Source: Lentzea albida (lineage in GTDB: Bacteria; Actinomycetota; Actinomycetes; Mycobacteriales; Pseudonocardiaceae). Taken from it: 64,000 nt of DNA. Positions 24,970 through 32,784 of the stretch are shown piece after piece. The translations under genes and the position numbers were made by a program. The stretch lies in the NCBI RefSeq assembly GCF_900111005.1, contig NZ_FOFV01000003.1:434001-498000 (forward strand), in the 5' to 3' direction. Numbering within the stretch: position 1 is the first letter of the stretch; every line of letters starts with the position of its first letter. The notes beneath the pieces are model-generated. The model did not search any database. It was not told where the DNA came from and saw nothing but the letters and a program-made list of their open reading frames with translations.

Positions 24970-25626
24970 TCAGGAGGACAGGGACGCCTTCACCGCACGG
25001 GTGCCCTCGTCGGCGAGCACCTCGTCGTCCCCGTTCTCGATCGCCCGCAACACCTGCGAGACGACGTCCTCGGGCGCGATCTTGGGCGCGGTGACCTCCG
25101 CGGCCATGTCGGTGTCGATGAAGCCGGCGTGCACGGCGATGACGTGGGTTCCCTGCTCCCGCAGGTCGTCGCGCGTCGACCTGGTGAGCGACCAGGCCGC
25201 CGCCTTGGACGCCGCGTAGCCGCGCCAGGCCGGCCGGCTGAGCCACGACACGATGCTCAGCACGTTGACGAGCGTGCCGCCGCCGTTGGTCTTCAGCACC
25301 GGCGCGAACGCGTCCGTGGTGCGGACGAGCCCGTAGAAGTTGACCTCGAACTCCGCCCTGATGCCGTCGAGGCCCGCGTCGGGGACGAGCACGCCGGCGT
25401 TGTTGATGACGATCGTGACGTCACCGAGCTCCTTCGCGGCAGCGGCGACGGACGCGTCGTCGGTCACGTCGAGCTGGACCCCGATCACGCCCTCGTCGAC
25501 GACGGTCGCCGGGTTCCGCGCGCCGCCGTAGACCTTCGCGCCGCGCTTCACGAACTCCTGCGCGAACACCCTGCCGAGCCCGCGGTTGGCTCCGGTCACC
25601 AGCACCACTGCACCGTCGAATCCCAT
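24970..25626 (-). CDS. SDR oxidoreductase controlled by HxlR
   Basis: Short-chain dehydrogenase, 218 residues, with TGANRGLG (about 11-18), the INNAGVLVPD segment (about 73-82), catalytic Ser in NVLSIVSW and YAASK (about 136-140). ATG at 25626 follows AGGAGG; an earlier in-frame ATG would overlap the operators. Divergent from an HxlR regulator with two matched inverted repeats in the 79-base spacer, so expression is likely inducible by a redox-active or electrophilic compound, as known for other HxlR-controlled reductases. Confidence 0.92.
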   Translation of the reverse strand: MGFDGAVVLVTGANRGLGRVFAQEFVKRGAKVYGGARNPATVVDEGVIGVQLDVTDDASVAAAAKELGDVTIVINNAGVLVPDAGLDGIRAEFEVNFYGLVRTTDAFAPVLKTNGGGTLVNVLSIVSWLSRPAWRGYAASKAAAWSLTRSTRDDLREQGTHVIAVHAGFIDTDMAAEVTAPKIAPEDVVSQVLRAIENGDDEVLADEGTRAVKASLSS

Positions 25627-25636
25627 GACTACCTCC

Positions 25637-25657
25637 TGAGTTGGACTTCCCAACTCA
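25637..25657. promoter_or_regulatory. HxlR-type operator, site 1
   Basis: TGAGTTGG-N5-CCAACTCA is a perfect inverted repeat (8-5-8). It shares the GTTGG-N5-CCAAC core with site 2, 32 bases away centre to centre (about three helical turns). Confidence 0.8.
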
Positions 25658-25670
25658 CGTTAGCGAGGTA

Positions 25671-25687
25671 AGTTGGTTTTGCCAACT
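25671..25687. promoter_or_regulatory. HxlR-type operator, site 2
   Basis: AGTTGG-N5-CCAACT (6-5-6), the second copy of the repeat next to the HxlR start. Located 19 bases upstream of the regulator start, consistent with autorepression. Confidence 0.8.
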
Positions 25688-25705
25688 CACTGCTAGGATG
25701 GTCAC

Positions 25706-26134
25706 ATGGCACCCCGAAGCTGCTCCGTGGCGAACGCGCTGGAGGTCGTGGGCGAACGCTGGTCGCTGCTGGCGTTGCGCGAGGTCTTCTTCGGCAACAC
25801 GCGGTTCGACCAGATCGTGGCGAACACCGGCGCATCCCGTGACGTGCTGACCGTGCGCCTGAAGAAGCTGGTCGCCGCGGGCCTGCTGGAGAAGCACCAG
25901 TACTCCGAGCACCCGCCGCGGCACGAGTACCACCTCACCGACACGGGCCGGGCGCTGCACAACGTGTTCCTGATGCTCAAGGAGTGGGGCGACGACTACG
26001 TCACGCAGGGGCCCCTCCCCCTCGTGTACCAGCACTCGTGCGGCCACGTGCTGGAGCCGCGCGTCGTGTGCGCGCACTGCGGTGAGGAGGCGACCGCCGA
26101 GTCGCTCAGCCGGGTGGGAGAGCCGGTCCACTAG
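25706..26134 (+). CDS. HxlR-family transcriptional regulator
   Basis: The 142-residue winged-helix protein begins MAPRSCSVANALEVVGERWS, the usual HxlR N-terminus with one Cys near position 6 (a common sensing residue), then LREVFFGNTRFDQIVANTGA and LKKLVAAGLLEKHQYSEHPP (wing) to EYHLTDTGRAL. The C-terminus adds HSCGHVLEPRVVCAHCGEE with four Cys that may bind zinc. ATG at 25706. Divergent from the SDR at 24970, which it probably represses. Confidence 0.93.
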   Translation: MAPRSCSVANALEVVGERWSLLALREVFFGNTRFDQIVANTGASRDVLTVRLKKLVAAGLLEKHQYSEHPPRHEYHLTDTGRALHNVFLMLKEWGDDYVTQGPLPLVYQHSCGHVLEPRVVCAHCGEEATAESLSRVGEPVH

Positions 26135-26144
26135 GTTGGGCGGC

Positions 26145-26390
26145 ATGAGTGACGAGGACGAGGACGAGTTCGCCGAGGACGACGACTTCGAGGACGAGGA
26201 AGACCCGGACGACCTCTTCGCCGTCACGCCCGAGCCGCGCACGGTGTGCCACCTGTGCGGGGGTGCGAGCTACATCGCGGCGCCGACGCTCGCGATCATC
26301 GGGGGCGCGCCGCGGACGGTCGACAACGGGCGGGAGTGCCCGCACTGCAACGGCGCGCGGACGTTCACCGGGCTCGTGCCGCCGCTCTAG
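26145..26390 (+). CDS. Small acidic zinc-ribbon protein
   Basis: The 81-residue protein has a very acidic N-terminal 30 residues (Asp/Glu repeats) and two CxxC pairs, CHLCGG (about 38-43) and CPHCNG (about 66-71), spaced as in a DnaJ-type or rubredoxin-like zinc ribbon. ATG at 26145 is chosen; an upstream frame would overlap the HxlR gene. No function is recognised. The next gene starts 23 bases after the stop. Confidence 0.7.
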   Translation: MSDEDEDEFAEDDDFEDEEDPDDLFAVTPEPRTVCHLCGGASYIAAPTLAIIGGAPRTVDNGRECPHCNGARTFTGLVPPL

Positions 26391-26412
26391 CGCTCGCGTA
26401 CGGTAATCGCCC

Positions 26413-27285
26413 GTGGAGGTCCTGACCCGAGCCCAGTGGCACGAATCGCGTGACGCGCACGTGGAGCGCATGCGCCGGTTCACGGGTCCGCACCAGGAGC
26501 GGAAGCTTCGCAAAGAGAAGCACCCGGTGATGGACTTCCTCTTCACCTATTACAGCCATCGGCCCGTGCGGCTCGAACGGTGGCATCCCGGGCCCGGTGT
26601 CGTTCTCGAGGACGCCGACGAGTACCTGGAGTTCCCGCACTACAAGCGGGTCGACGAGGGCGTCACGCTCGACGTCGAGAGCTTCCTCGGGCAGCGCGCC
26701 AAGACGCTGGAGTTCGTCCAGGCGCTGCTCACGGCGACGCTCGGCCGTCCCGCCCGGCTCGGCTGCTTCGGGTTGCACGAGTGGGCCATGGTCTACCGGC
26801 AGCAGCCCGAGGAGGTCCGGCACAACGCGTGGCCGTTGCGGCTGGGCAGCGACGGCACCGACCAGGTGGTCGAGGCGAGCCGGATCCAGTGCGGGCACTT
26901 CGACGCGTTCCGCTTCTTCACGTCACCCGCTCGGCCGCTCAACGCTCTGCAGCCGACCCGTGACGACCAGTTGGCGAACGAGCAGCCGGGTTGTTTGCAC
27001 GCGAACATGGATCTGTTCAAATGGGCCTATAAAATGGAACCCGCGACGCCCTCGGAGTTGGTGGCCGACTGCTTCGAACTGGCCGCTGACGTGCGCGAAC
27101 TCGACATGCAGGCATCGCCCTACGACCTGGAGCAACTCGGGTACGGGCCGGTGCGGATCGAGACCGCGGAGGGGCGCGCGGAGTACGTGCGACGGCAGGC
27201 CGCGTTCGCCGAACGGGCCCAGCCGTTGCGGGAACGGCTCGTCTTCGTTTGCCAGTCGATACTTGCAGTGACTTCACTCTGCTGA
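26413..27285 (+). CDS. Conserved actinobacterial protein, often labelled 3-methyladenine DNA glycosylase
   Basis: The 290-residue protein begins MEVLTRAQWHESRDAHVERM and contains HPVMDFLFTYYSHRPVRLER (about 37-56) and ANMDLFKWAYKMEPATPSEL (about 197-216). Actinobacterial homologs are widely labelled 3-methyladenine DNA glycosylase, but I see no helix-hairpin-helix or AlkA-type motif to support that reaction, so function is unknown. GTG start at 26413. The base composition dips slightly near the C-terminus. The next gene follows after 63 bases. Confidence 0.75.
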   Translation: MEVLTRAQWHESRDAHVERMRRFTGPHQERKLRKEKHPVMDFLFTYYSHRPVRLERWHPGPGVVLEDADEYLEFPHYKRVDEGVTLDVESFLGQRAKTLEFVQALLTATLGRPARLGCFGLHEWAMVYRQQPEEVRHNAWPLRLGSDGTDQVVEASRIQCGHFDAFRFFTSPARPLNALQPTRDDQLANEQPGCLHANMDLFKWAYKMEPATPSELVADCFELAADVRELDMQASPYDLEQLGYGPVRIETAEGRAEYVRRQAAFAERAQPLRERLVFVCQSILAVTSLC

Positions 27286-27348
27286 ACGAGTTCACCTGTT
27301 AGCGTGACTGGCGGTCGTCGGGGGCCGCTGAGTAGTTGTGAGGGATCG

Positions 27349-29055
27349 ATGTCTCGACACCGCGCTCTGCGGGCGAAGGTGAAGCGCGGAATCGCCAAGT
27401 GGCCCGTGCTCATCGTCGTGCTCGTGGTGCTGATTGGTCTCAGCTGGCTCACGCTGTCCTGGGCCGGCGGCGTGCTCGACAAGCGCTCCCAGGCTTTGGC
27501 CCAGAACTGCAGCGAGGGCGACTCGGTGCTGCGCGTGGCCGTGACGCCCAGCGTCGCCGAGGCCGTGCGGGACGTCGCGCAGGCGTACAGCGCCACCCGG
27601 CCCGTCGTGTACGACCACTGCATCGCGATCGAGGTGACGTCCGCGGACTCCTCCGCGGTGCTCGAGGGCCTGACGACGACCTGGGACGAGTCGAAGCTCG
27701 GCAAGCGGCCTCACGCGTGGCTGCCCGACTCGACGCTCTGGGCGAACCGGCTCACCGCGCTCAACGCGAAGCTCGTCGGCTCCGCGCCGAAGTCCGTCGG
27801 CACGTCGCCGGTGCTGCTCGCCGCCCCCGAGGCCGCCGCGCCGGTGCTGAAGGACTTCCGCTGGACGGACATGCCCGAGGTGACGGACTGGGAGAAGTAC
27901 GGCCAGTCGTGGGGCCGGTTCAGCGTCGCGATGCCGGACCCGGCCGCGAACACCGCCTCCGCGCTCGCGATCCAGTCCGCGCTCGCGGGCGGTGTGGGCC
28001 CCGTGACGGCGGAGTCGCTCGGGTCGGACGCCTCGAAGGCGGCGCTCACCAAGCTCGCGGCCGCGGTGCCGCCGGAGGTCCCGCCGACGACCCGGGACGC
28101 GTTGCGGCGCCTGGGCGACAGCGCGACGGTCAACGCGGCGGGCTTCTCCGTCACGCCGGTGTCCGAAGTGGACCTGTTCAAGCACAACACGGGCAAGGAG
28201 GCCCCGTCGAAGCCGTTGGTCGGCGTGCTTCCGGCCGGACCGGCCCCGGTGGCGGACTTCCCGTACGTCGCCCTGGGCGGCACGGAGGTCGGCGAGGCCG
28301 AAGTCCGTGCGGCGCAGGCGTTCCGCGACTTCATGACCGAGCCGTCGCAGCAGGCGATCCTCGCGAAGGGCGGCCTGCGCGTCGAGTCCACTCAGGACCG
28401 CCCGTCGCCGTCGCCGGGCGTCTCGTGGGCCCCCGTCACGGAGAACCTCGTCGCCGCCGACGCCACGACCACGCAGCAGATCTCCTCCGCGTGGCAGTCC
28501 GCCGACCGCGGCGGGCAGGTCGTCACGGTGCTGACGGACGTCTCCACGTCGATGAAGCCCAGGCTGGACAAGGTGAAGGCGGCCCTGCGCGGCCAGGTCG
28601 ACCGGTCGGTCTCCGGCTCGTTCGGGCTGTGGGAGTTCGCGCGCGACCTCGACGGCTCCAAGCCGTACAAGCAACTGGTCGCGACCGCCGCCGTCAGCGA
28701 CAAGCGCGACGCGTTGCGCCGGTCGATCGACGCGCTCAAGACCGCGGAGGGTTCGCAGCTCTACAGCGCGCTGGCGGCCTGCTACGAGACCGCGCACGAC
28801 GGGTTCGTGGCCGGGAGGGTCAACCGGGTCGTGGTGATCACCGACGGCAGGTCCGACGGCGGCATCGACCTGAAGGCGCTCAAGTCGCAGCTGCACGGGA
28901 CGGACCTGCCGGTCAGCTTCATCGCGATCGGCGGTGACGTGGACAAGGACGCGCTGACGGACATCGCGCAGACGACCGGCGGGTCGGTGTCGGTGGTGGA
29001 GAACGAGAACGGCGTGGAGGCCGCGCTCGGTCAGGTCCTGTCGACCAAGGCCTGA
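27349..29055 (+). CDS. Membrane-anchored solute-binding-like and VWA-domain fusion protein
   Basis: The 568-residue protein has a basic N-terminus and one TM (about 19-40, WPVLIVVLVVLIGLSWLTL), then an extracellular part with an extracellular-solute-binding-like region (about 52-350; VLRVAVTPSVAEAVRDVAQA, FRWTDMPEVTDWEKYGQSWG), and a C-terminal von Willebrand A domain (about 385-565). The VWA MIDAS motif DVSTSMK (Asp-x-Ser-x-Ser) is near residue 398 and VVVITDGRSDGG lies near 490. Metal-dependent adhesion or complex assembly at the cell surface is likely. ATG at 27349. Confidence 0.85.
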   Translation: MSRHRALRAKVKRGIAKWPVLIVVLVVLIGLSWLTLSWAGGVLDKRSQALAQNCSEGDSVLRVAVTPSVAEAVRDVAQAYSATRPVVYDHCIAIEVTSADSSAVLEGLTTTWDESKLGKRPHAWLPDSTLWANRLTALNAKLVGSAPKSVGTSPVLLAAPEAAAPVLKDFRWTDMPEVTDWEKYGQSWGRFSVAMPDPAANTASALAIQSALAGGVGPVTAESLGSDASKAALTKLAAAVPPEVPPTTRDALRRLGDSATVNAAGFSVTPVSEVDLFKHNTGKEAPSKPLVGVLPAGPAPVADFPYVALGGTEVGEAEVRAAQAFRDFMTEPSQQAILAKGGLRVESTQDRPSPSPGVSWAPVTENLVAADATTTQQISSAWQSADRGGQVVTVLTDVSTSMKPRLDKVKAALRGQVDRSVSGSFGLWEFARDLDGSKPYKQLVATAAVSDKRDALRRSIDALKTAEGSQLYSALAACYETAHDGFVAGRVNRVVVITDGRSDGGIDLKALKSQLHGTDLPVSFIAIGGDVDKDALTDIAQTTGGSVSVVENENGVEAALGQVLSTKA

Positions 29056-29068
29056 CCGGGGCGCGGGG

Positions 29069-29881
29069 TCAGGCCGCGTTGAAGCGGTCCGGGTCGGGGC
29101 CGGTGCGGGTGCCGTTGTCGAGTTCGGTGATCACGAGCATGTCGTCCTGGGCCAGTTCGAAGTCGAAGATGTCGATGTTCTCCTTGATCCGGTACGGGGT
29201 CACGGACTTCGGGATCACGACCAGGCCGAGCTGGACGTGCCAGCGCAGCACGATCTGGGCCGGCGTCTTGCCGTACTTGTCGGCGAGGCCGGTGATGTCG
29301 GGCTCGCGCAGCAGCGCGCCCTGCCCGAGCGGCGACCACGCCTCGGTGACGATCCGGTGCGTGACGTGCACCTTGCGCATCTCTTCCTGCTGCAGCAACG
29401 GGTGCAGCTCGATCTGGTTCACCGCCGGGGTGGTCGGGAACTCGTCGAACAGGCGCTGCAGGTGCGGGGTGTGGAAGTTCGAGACGCCGATGGCGCGCAC
29501 GCGGCCGTCCGCGTACAGCTGTTCCAGCGCGCGCCAGCTCTCGGCGTAGAGGTCGCGCTGCGGCGTGGGCCAGTGGATGAGGTAGAGGTCGAGCACGTCG
29601 CGGCGCAGGCGGCGCGCGCTCTCGTCGAACGCGCGCAACGTCGAGTCGTAGCCCTGGTCGGCGTTGCGCAGCTTGGTGGTGACGAAAAGGTCGGGGACGC
29701 CCGCGATGGCGTCGCCGACACCGGACTCGTTGCCGTAGGCCGCGGCCGTGTCGATGCTGCGGTAGCCGGCCTCGATCGCCGTCGTGACCGCACCGGCCAC
29801 CTGGTCCTCCGGCACCTGGTAGACGCCGAAGCCGAGTTGGGGGATCCGTACTCCGTTGTTCAACGAGATCAGCGGAACCAT
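29069..29881 (-). CDS. Aldo/keto reductase
   Basis: NADPH-dependent carbonyl reductase of the AKR5-like type, 270 residues. The catalytic tetrad is present: Asp in SIDTAAAYGNE (about 42-52) with the Tyr in the same motif, Lys in LFVTTKL (about 67-73), and His in YLIHWPTP (about 97-104). VIPKSVTPYRIKEN (about 224-237) is the NADP-binding signature. ATG at 29881 lies inside the end of the WYL-regulator gene (13-base overlap), so both are one transcript. Confidence 0.93.
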   Translation of the reverse strand: MVPLISLNNGVRIPQLGFGVYQVPEDQVAGAVTTAIEAGYRSIDTAAAYGNESGVGDAIAGVPDLFVTTKLRNADQGYDSTLRAFDESARRLRRDVLDLYLIHWPTPQRDLYAESWRALEQLYADGRVRAIGVSNFHTPHLQRLFDEFPTTPAVNQIELHPLLQQEEMRKVHVTHRIVTEAWSPLGQGALLREPDITGLADKYGKTPAQIVLRWHVQLGLVVIPKSVTPYRIKENIDIFDFELAQDDMLVITELDNGTRTGPDPDRFNAA

Positions 29882-30840
29882 GCGGGTAGCTTCGCACCGT
29901 TGTAGACGTCCCGCATCGCCTTGATGGTTCCGATGAACTCCTGCCGGAACTCGTTCGGTGCCAGCACTTCCACGTCCGCGCCGAATTTGAGCAGGTCGGC
30001 CGTGGCGTGCCTGGTCGACTCCGTGGGGAAGCCGAACTCCTCGCCGGGGTCGGGCGCGAGCTCCCGGATCGCGCGCGCCTGGTAGCCGCTGAGCAGGTAC
30101 TGGGTCTTGTCGAGGCCGGAGCGCGTCATGCGCACGGTGACGCGTTCGCCGTACATGCGCGCCTCGAACCGCTCCGACCACTCGGCCCAGAAGCGCGCGA
30201 GGTCGAAGTCGGCGGGACGCTCGAACGTCTCCGGCAACGCCTGCAGCGCCAGCACGCGGGAGACGCGGTAGGTGCGGCCGCTGGCGACGAAGTACCAGGT
30301 GCCCGCCTTCAGCACGAGCCCGTACGGGTCGGCCTCGCGTTCGACGACCTCGTTGCCCCAGCGCCGGTAGGTCATCCGCACGCGGCGCTGTTCCCACACG
30401 GCGTCGGCGATCGTGGCGAGGTGCTCGGTGGGTTCGTCGCCGCGGAACCACGTCGGGGTGTCGAGGTGGAACCGCCTGCGGATCTGCTCCGCGCGGGAAC
30501 GCAGTTCGGTCGGCAGCGCGGCGAGGAGCTTCAGCTGGGCGGCGGCCGCGAACTCCCCCAGCCCGAGCGCCTCGGCGGGGCCGGGCAGGCCCGCGAGGAA
30601 CAGCGACCGCGCCTCGCCGGTCGTCAGGCCCGTCAGGCGGGTGCGGTAGCCGTCGACCAGGCGGTAGCCGCCCGCCGGGCCGCGGTCGGCGTAGACGGGG
30701 ACGCCGGACGCGCTCAGGGACTCGATGTCGCGGTAGATCGTGCGCGGCGAGACCTCCAGCTCCTCGGCCAGTTCGTCGGCCGTCATGCGGCCCCGCGACT
30801 GCAGGAGCAGGAGGACCTGGAGGAGCCTGCCGGATTTCAC
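29869..30840 (-). CDS. YafY-type HTH/WYL-domain regulator
   Basis: The 323-residue regulator begins VKSGRLLQVLLLLQSRGRMT with a DeoR-like winged helix (ELAEELEVSPRTIYRDIESL, about 25-44) and a WYL domain (about 140-220; RVRMTYRRWGNEVVEREADP, GTWYFVASGR with the WYF variant of the motif). GTG at 30840 is chosen because longer frames run through the divergent gene. A perfect 7-5-7 palindrome lies 8 bases upstream. DUF3224, the usual partner of this regulator type, is divergent. Confidence 0.9.
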   Translation of the reverse strand: MKSGRLLQVLLLLQSRGRMTADELAEELEVSPRTIYRDIESLSASGVPVYADRGPAGGYRLVDGYRTRLTGLTTGEARSLFLAGLPGPAEALGLGEFAAAAQLKLLAALPTELRSRAEQIRRRFHLDTPTWFRGDEPTEHLATIADAVWEQRRVRMTYRRWGNEVVEREADPYGLVLKAGTWYFVASGRTYRVSRVLALQALPETFERPADFDLARFWAEWSERFEARMYGERVTVRMTRSGLDKTQYLLSGYQARAIRELAPDPGEEFGFPTESTRHATADLLKFGADVEVLAPNEFRQEFIGTIKAMRDVYNGAKLPAWFR

Positions 30841-30848
30841 GGGATGAA

Positions 30849-30867
30849 CCTGACACGATCTGTCAGG
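30849..30867. promoter_or_regulatory. WYL-regulator operator
   Basis: CCTGACA-N5-TGTCAGG is a perfect 7-5-7 inverted repeat between the regulator start (30840) and the DUF3224 start (30890). Its position suggests control of both genes. Confidence 0.8.
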
Positions 30868-30889
30868 AATTGCCAGCAGAGTGGCCGCC

Positions 30890-31267
30890 ATGAAGGCAAC
30901 CGGAACCATCGAAGTGAAGAGCTGGGACGAGAAGACCTGGGACGGCCGCCCGTACAAGGAGGTCGAGGGGCGCAAGCTCACCGAGGCGCACGTCCAGTTC
31001 TCGTACGCGGGGGACGTCAGCGGCGTCGGCAGCTGCCGGTACCTCATGTACTACGGCGACGACGTGGCGTGGACGACGGCGATCGAGGAGGTCGTGACCG
31101 ACGAGGGGACGCTGGTGCTGCGGCACGTCGGCGCCTACCGGTCCGCTGTGGAGGGTTCCACGGAGGTCGTCGACGGCACCGGGAGGTACCTGAACGCGCG
31201 AGGTGCGGTGACGATCGACTGGGCGGAGGATGGCAGCGGCACCTACACCCTGGAGTACGAGGTCTGA
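30890..31267 (+). CDS. DUF3224 domain protein
   Basis: The 125-residue protein begins MKATGTIEVKSWDEKTWDGR, typical of DUF3224, a small beta-barrel family often placed next to YafY-type regulators. The function is unknown. ATG at 30890 is preferred over GTG 30881 because it fits the family N-terminus. First gene of a plus-strand run with a DinB/maleylpyruvate-isomerase-like protein (2-base gap), a methyltransferase and a small Cys-rich protein. The operator at 30849 lies just upstream. Confidence 0.9.
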   Translation: MKATGTIEVKSWDEKTWDGRPYKEVEGRKLTEAHVQFSYAGDVSGVGSCRYLMYYGDDVAWTTAIEEVVTDEGTLVLRHVGAYRSAVEGSTEVVDGTGRYLNARGAVTIDWAEDGSGTYTLEYEV

Positions 31268-31269
31268 CC

Positions 31270-31929
31270 ATGACCAACGCCCCCGTCTACGACGCGGCCA
31301 AGCACCGGATCACCTCGCTCGTCGAGGGCCGTGATCCGCAGACGCCCGTGGCGGCGACGCCCGGCTGGTCGGTCAAGGACGTGGTCGCGCACCTCGCCGG
31401 CGGTCTGCGCGACTTCGTGGACCGCCGGTTCGACGGTGTCGAGTCCGGCGAGTGGGGCGAACGGCAGGTGCGCGACCGCCGCGCCAACACGCTGTCCGAC
31501 GCCTTCGCCGAGTGGGACGCGAACCTGGAGCTCGCCAGGCCGCTGTTCGACACGCCGATGGGGCCGGTGCTCGTGTCCGAGGTGATCGCGCACGAGCACG
31601 ACCTCCGCGCGGCGCTGGGCGTCCCGGGCGACCGGGGCGGCACCGACGTGCGGGCGGCGCTGGTGCGGCCGTTGCAGCAGCTCGACCAGCGGATGCGGGA
31701 GAACGACGTGCCGGCGCTGCGGATCGCGCTGGAGCACGGCGACCGCGTGCTCGGCCACGGCGACCCGGCCGGAACGCTGCGGACCACGTCGTTCGAGCTG
31801 ATGCGGGCCATCGGCGGGCGGCGGTCCGTCGACCAGATCAAGGCCCTGGACTGGGACGGCGATCCGGACGTGTGGATCTCCTCGCTCGCGTTGTTCGGAC
31901 GGCACCGCGCGGAGCCGTTCGAGGAGTAG
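31270..31929 (+). CDS. Maleylpyruvate isomerase-family (DinB-like) protein
   Basis: The 219-residue protein has the MDMPI N-terminal helical-bundle signature: TPGWSVKDVVAHLAGGLRDF (about 30-49) with the metal-binding His in AHLAG, and a later pair ISEVIAHEHDLRAALGVPG-like segment (about 100-118, VIAHEHDLR). Members are mycothiol-dependent isomerases or S-transferases in actinobacteria. ATG at 31270, 2 bases after the DUF3224 stop, so it is in that operon. Substrate unknown. Confidence 0.85.
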   Translation: MTNAPVYDAAKHRITSLVEGRDPQTPVAATPGWSVKDVVAHLAGGLRDFVDRRFDGVESGEWGERQVRDRRANTLSDAFAEWDANLELARPLFDTPMGPVLVSEVIAHEHDLRAALGVPGDRGGTDVRAALVRPLQQLDQRMRENDVPALRIALEHGDRVLGHGDPAGTLRTTSFELMRAIGGRRSVDQIKALDWDGDPDVWISSLALFGRHRAEPFEE

Positions 31930-31938
31930 TTTTCCGGC

Positions 31939-32544
31939 GTGCACGAGTGGCTCACCGACACCCGCGAGTCCTACGACACCGTCGCCGTCAGCTATGCGGA
32001 GCAGACGCGCGGTCTGCTGGACGGCCTACCTCACCTGCGGGCGGCGCTGCGGCTGTTCGCGGAGGAGGTGAGCGGGCCGGTGGCGGACGTCGGCTGCGGA
32101 CCCGGTGACATCACCGCGCGGCTGAGCGATCTCGGCGTGGACGCGTTCGGCATCGACCTCTCCCCCGCGATGGTCGCGCTGGCGCGGCGCACCCACCCCG
32201 GGCTGCGGTTCGAGGTGGGGTCGATGACCGAACCGCTCGCCGGTCCGCTGGGCGGGATCCTCGCCTGGTGGTCGTTGATCCACGTGCCGGACGACCTCGT
32301 GCCGGTGGTGTTCGGGCACTTCCACGACGCGTTGCGGCCGGACGGCCTGCTGCAGCTCGGTTTTCACGTCGGTGATCGCACGAACCTCAAGACGCAGGGC
32401 TACGGCGGGCACCCGATGCGCGTGCACGTCCACCTGCGGCGGCCGGAGCGGGTCGCGGGGTGGCTGCGGGACGCCGGGTTCACCGTCGAGGCCCAGTGGT
32501 TGCTCGGGGAGGACGGCGCGGTCCTGTTCGCGCGGCGCGGGTGA
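31939..32544 (+). CDS. Class I SAM-dependent methyltransferase
   Basis: The 201-residue protein contains motif I VADVGCGPGDIT (about 48-59), motif II acidic residue in FGIDLSPAM (about 69-77), and a motif IV/V region GGILAWWSLIHVPDD (about 104-118). This is the methyltransferase-25 type. GTG start at 31939, 9 bases after the previous stop. Small-molecule substrate unknown. Confidence 0.9.
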   Translation: MHEWLTDTRESYDTVAVSYAEQTRGLLDGLPHLRAALRLFAEEVSGPVADVGCGPGDITARLSDLGVDAFGIDLSPAMVALARRTHPGLRFEVGSMTEPLAGPLGGILAWWSLIHVPDDLVPVVFGHFHDALRPDGLLQLGFHVGDRTNLKTQGYGGHPMRVHVHLRRPERVAGWLRDAGFTVEAQWLLGEDGAVLFARRG

Positions 32545-32556
32545 GACCATTCGGCC

Positions 32557-32739
32557 GTGTCAGAGGAACAGACGTGCCAGCGTTGCGGTGAGACGGTCGA
32601 GCTGGAGGCCGAGGACTTCGAGCTGTTCGAGCGGATGCACCCGGACTGCTTCCACTTCGCGTTCGAGCACGACCTGAACAAGCCCGGGCTGAGCGCGGAG
32701 GAGAACTGCGGCGACGAGGCCTGCCCGGTCGGAGCGTGA
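32557..32739 (+). CDS. Small Cys-rich protein
   Basis: The 60-residue protein begins MSEEQTCQRCGETVELEAED with a CxxC pair (7-10), then CFHFAFEHD (Cys about 31), and ENCGDEACPVG near the end. It could bind zinc. Length and composition are consistent with a real small actinobacterial protein; no family is recognised. GTG start at 32557, 12 bases after the methyltransferase stop. The hairpin at 32744 follows. Confidence 0.7.
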   Translation: MSEEQTCQRCGETVELEAEDFELFERMHPDCFHFAFEHDLNKPGLSAEENCGDEACPVGA

Positions 32740-32743
32740 AGAA

Positions 32744-32773
32744 GGGGGCGCACCCCTCGCGGAGTGCGCCCCC
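32744..32773. terminator. Bidirectional hairpin terminator upstream of the gcvP stop
   Basis: GGGGGCGCAC (32744-32753) pairs perfectly with GTGCGCCCCC (32764-32773) across a 10-base loop. It separates the plus-strand operon from the end of gcvP (stop 32785). Confidence 0.85.
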
Positions 32774-32784
32774 CTCGCTCTCGA

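Noticed and set aside
26413..27285. Firm assignment as a 3-methyladenine DNA glycosylase
   Set aside because: That label is common in databases for this family, but no glycosylase motif can be seen.
29069..30856. One 595-residue protein spanning the reductase and regulator
   Set aside because: The N-terminal half is a shadow frame of the WYL gene; the reductase starts at ATG 29881.
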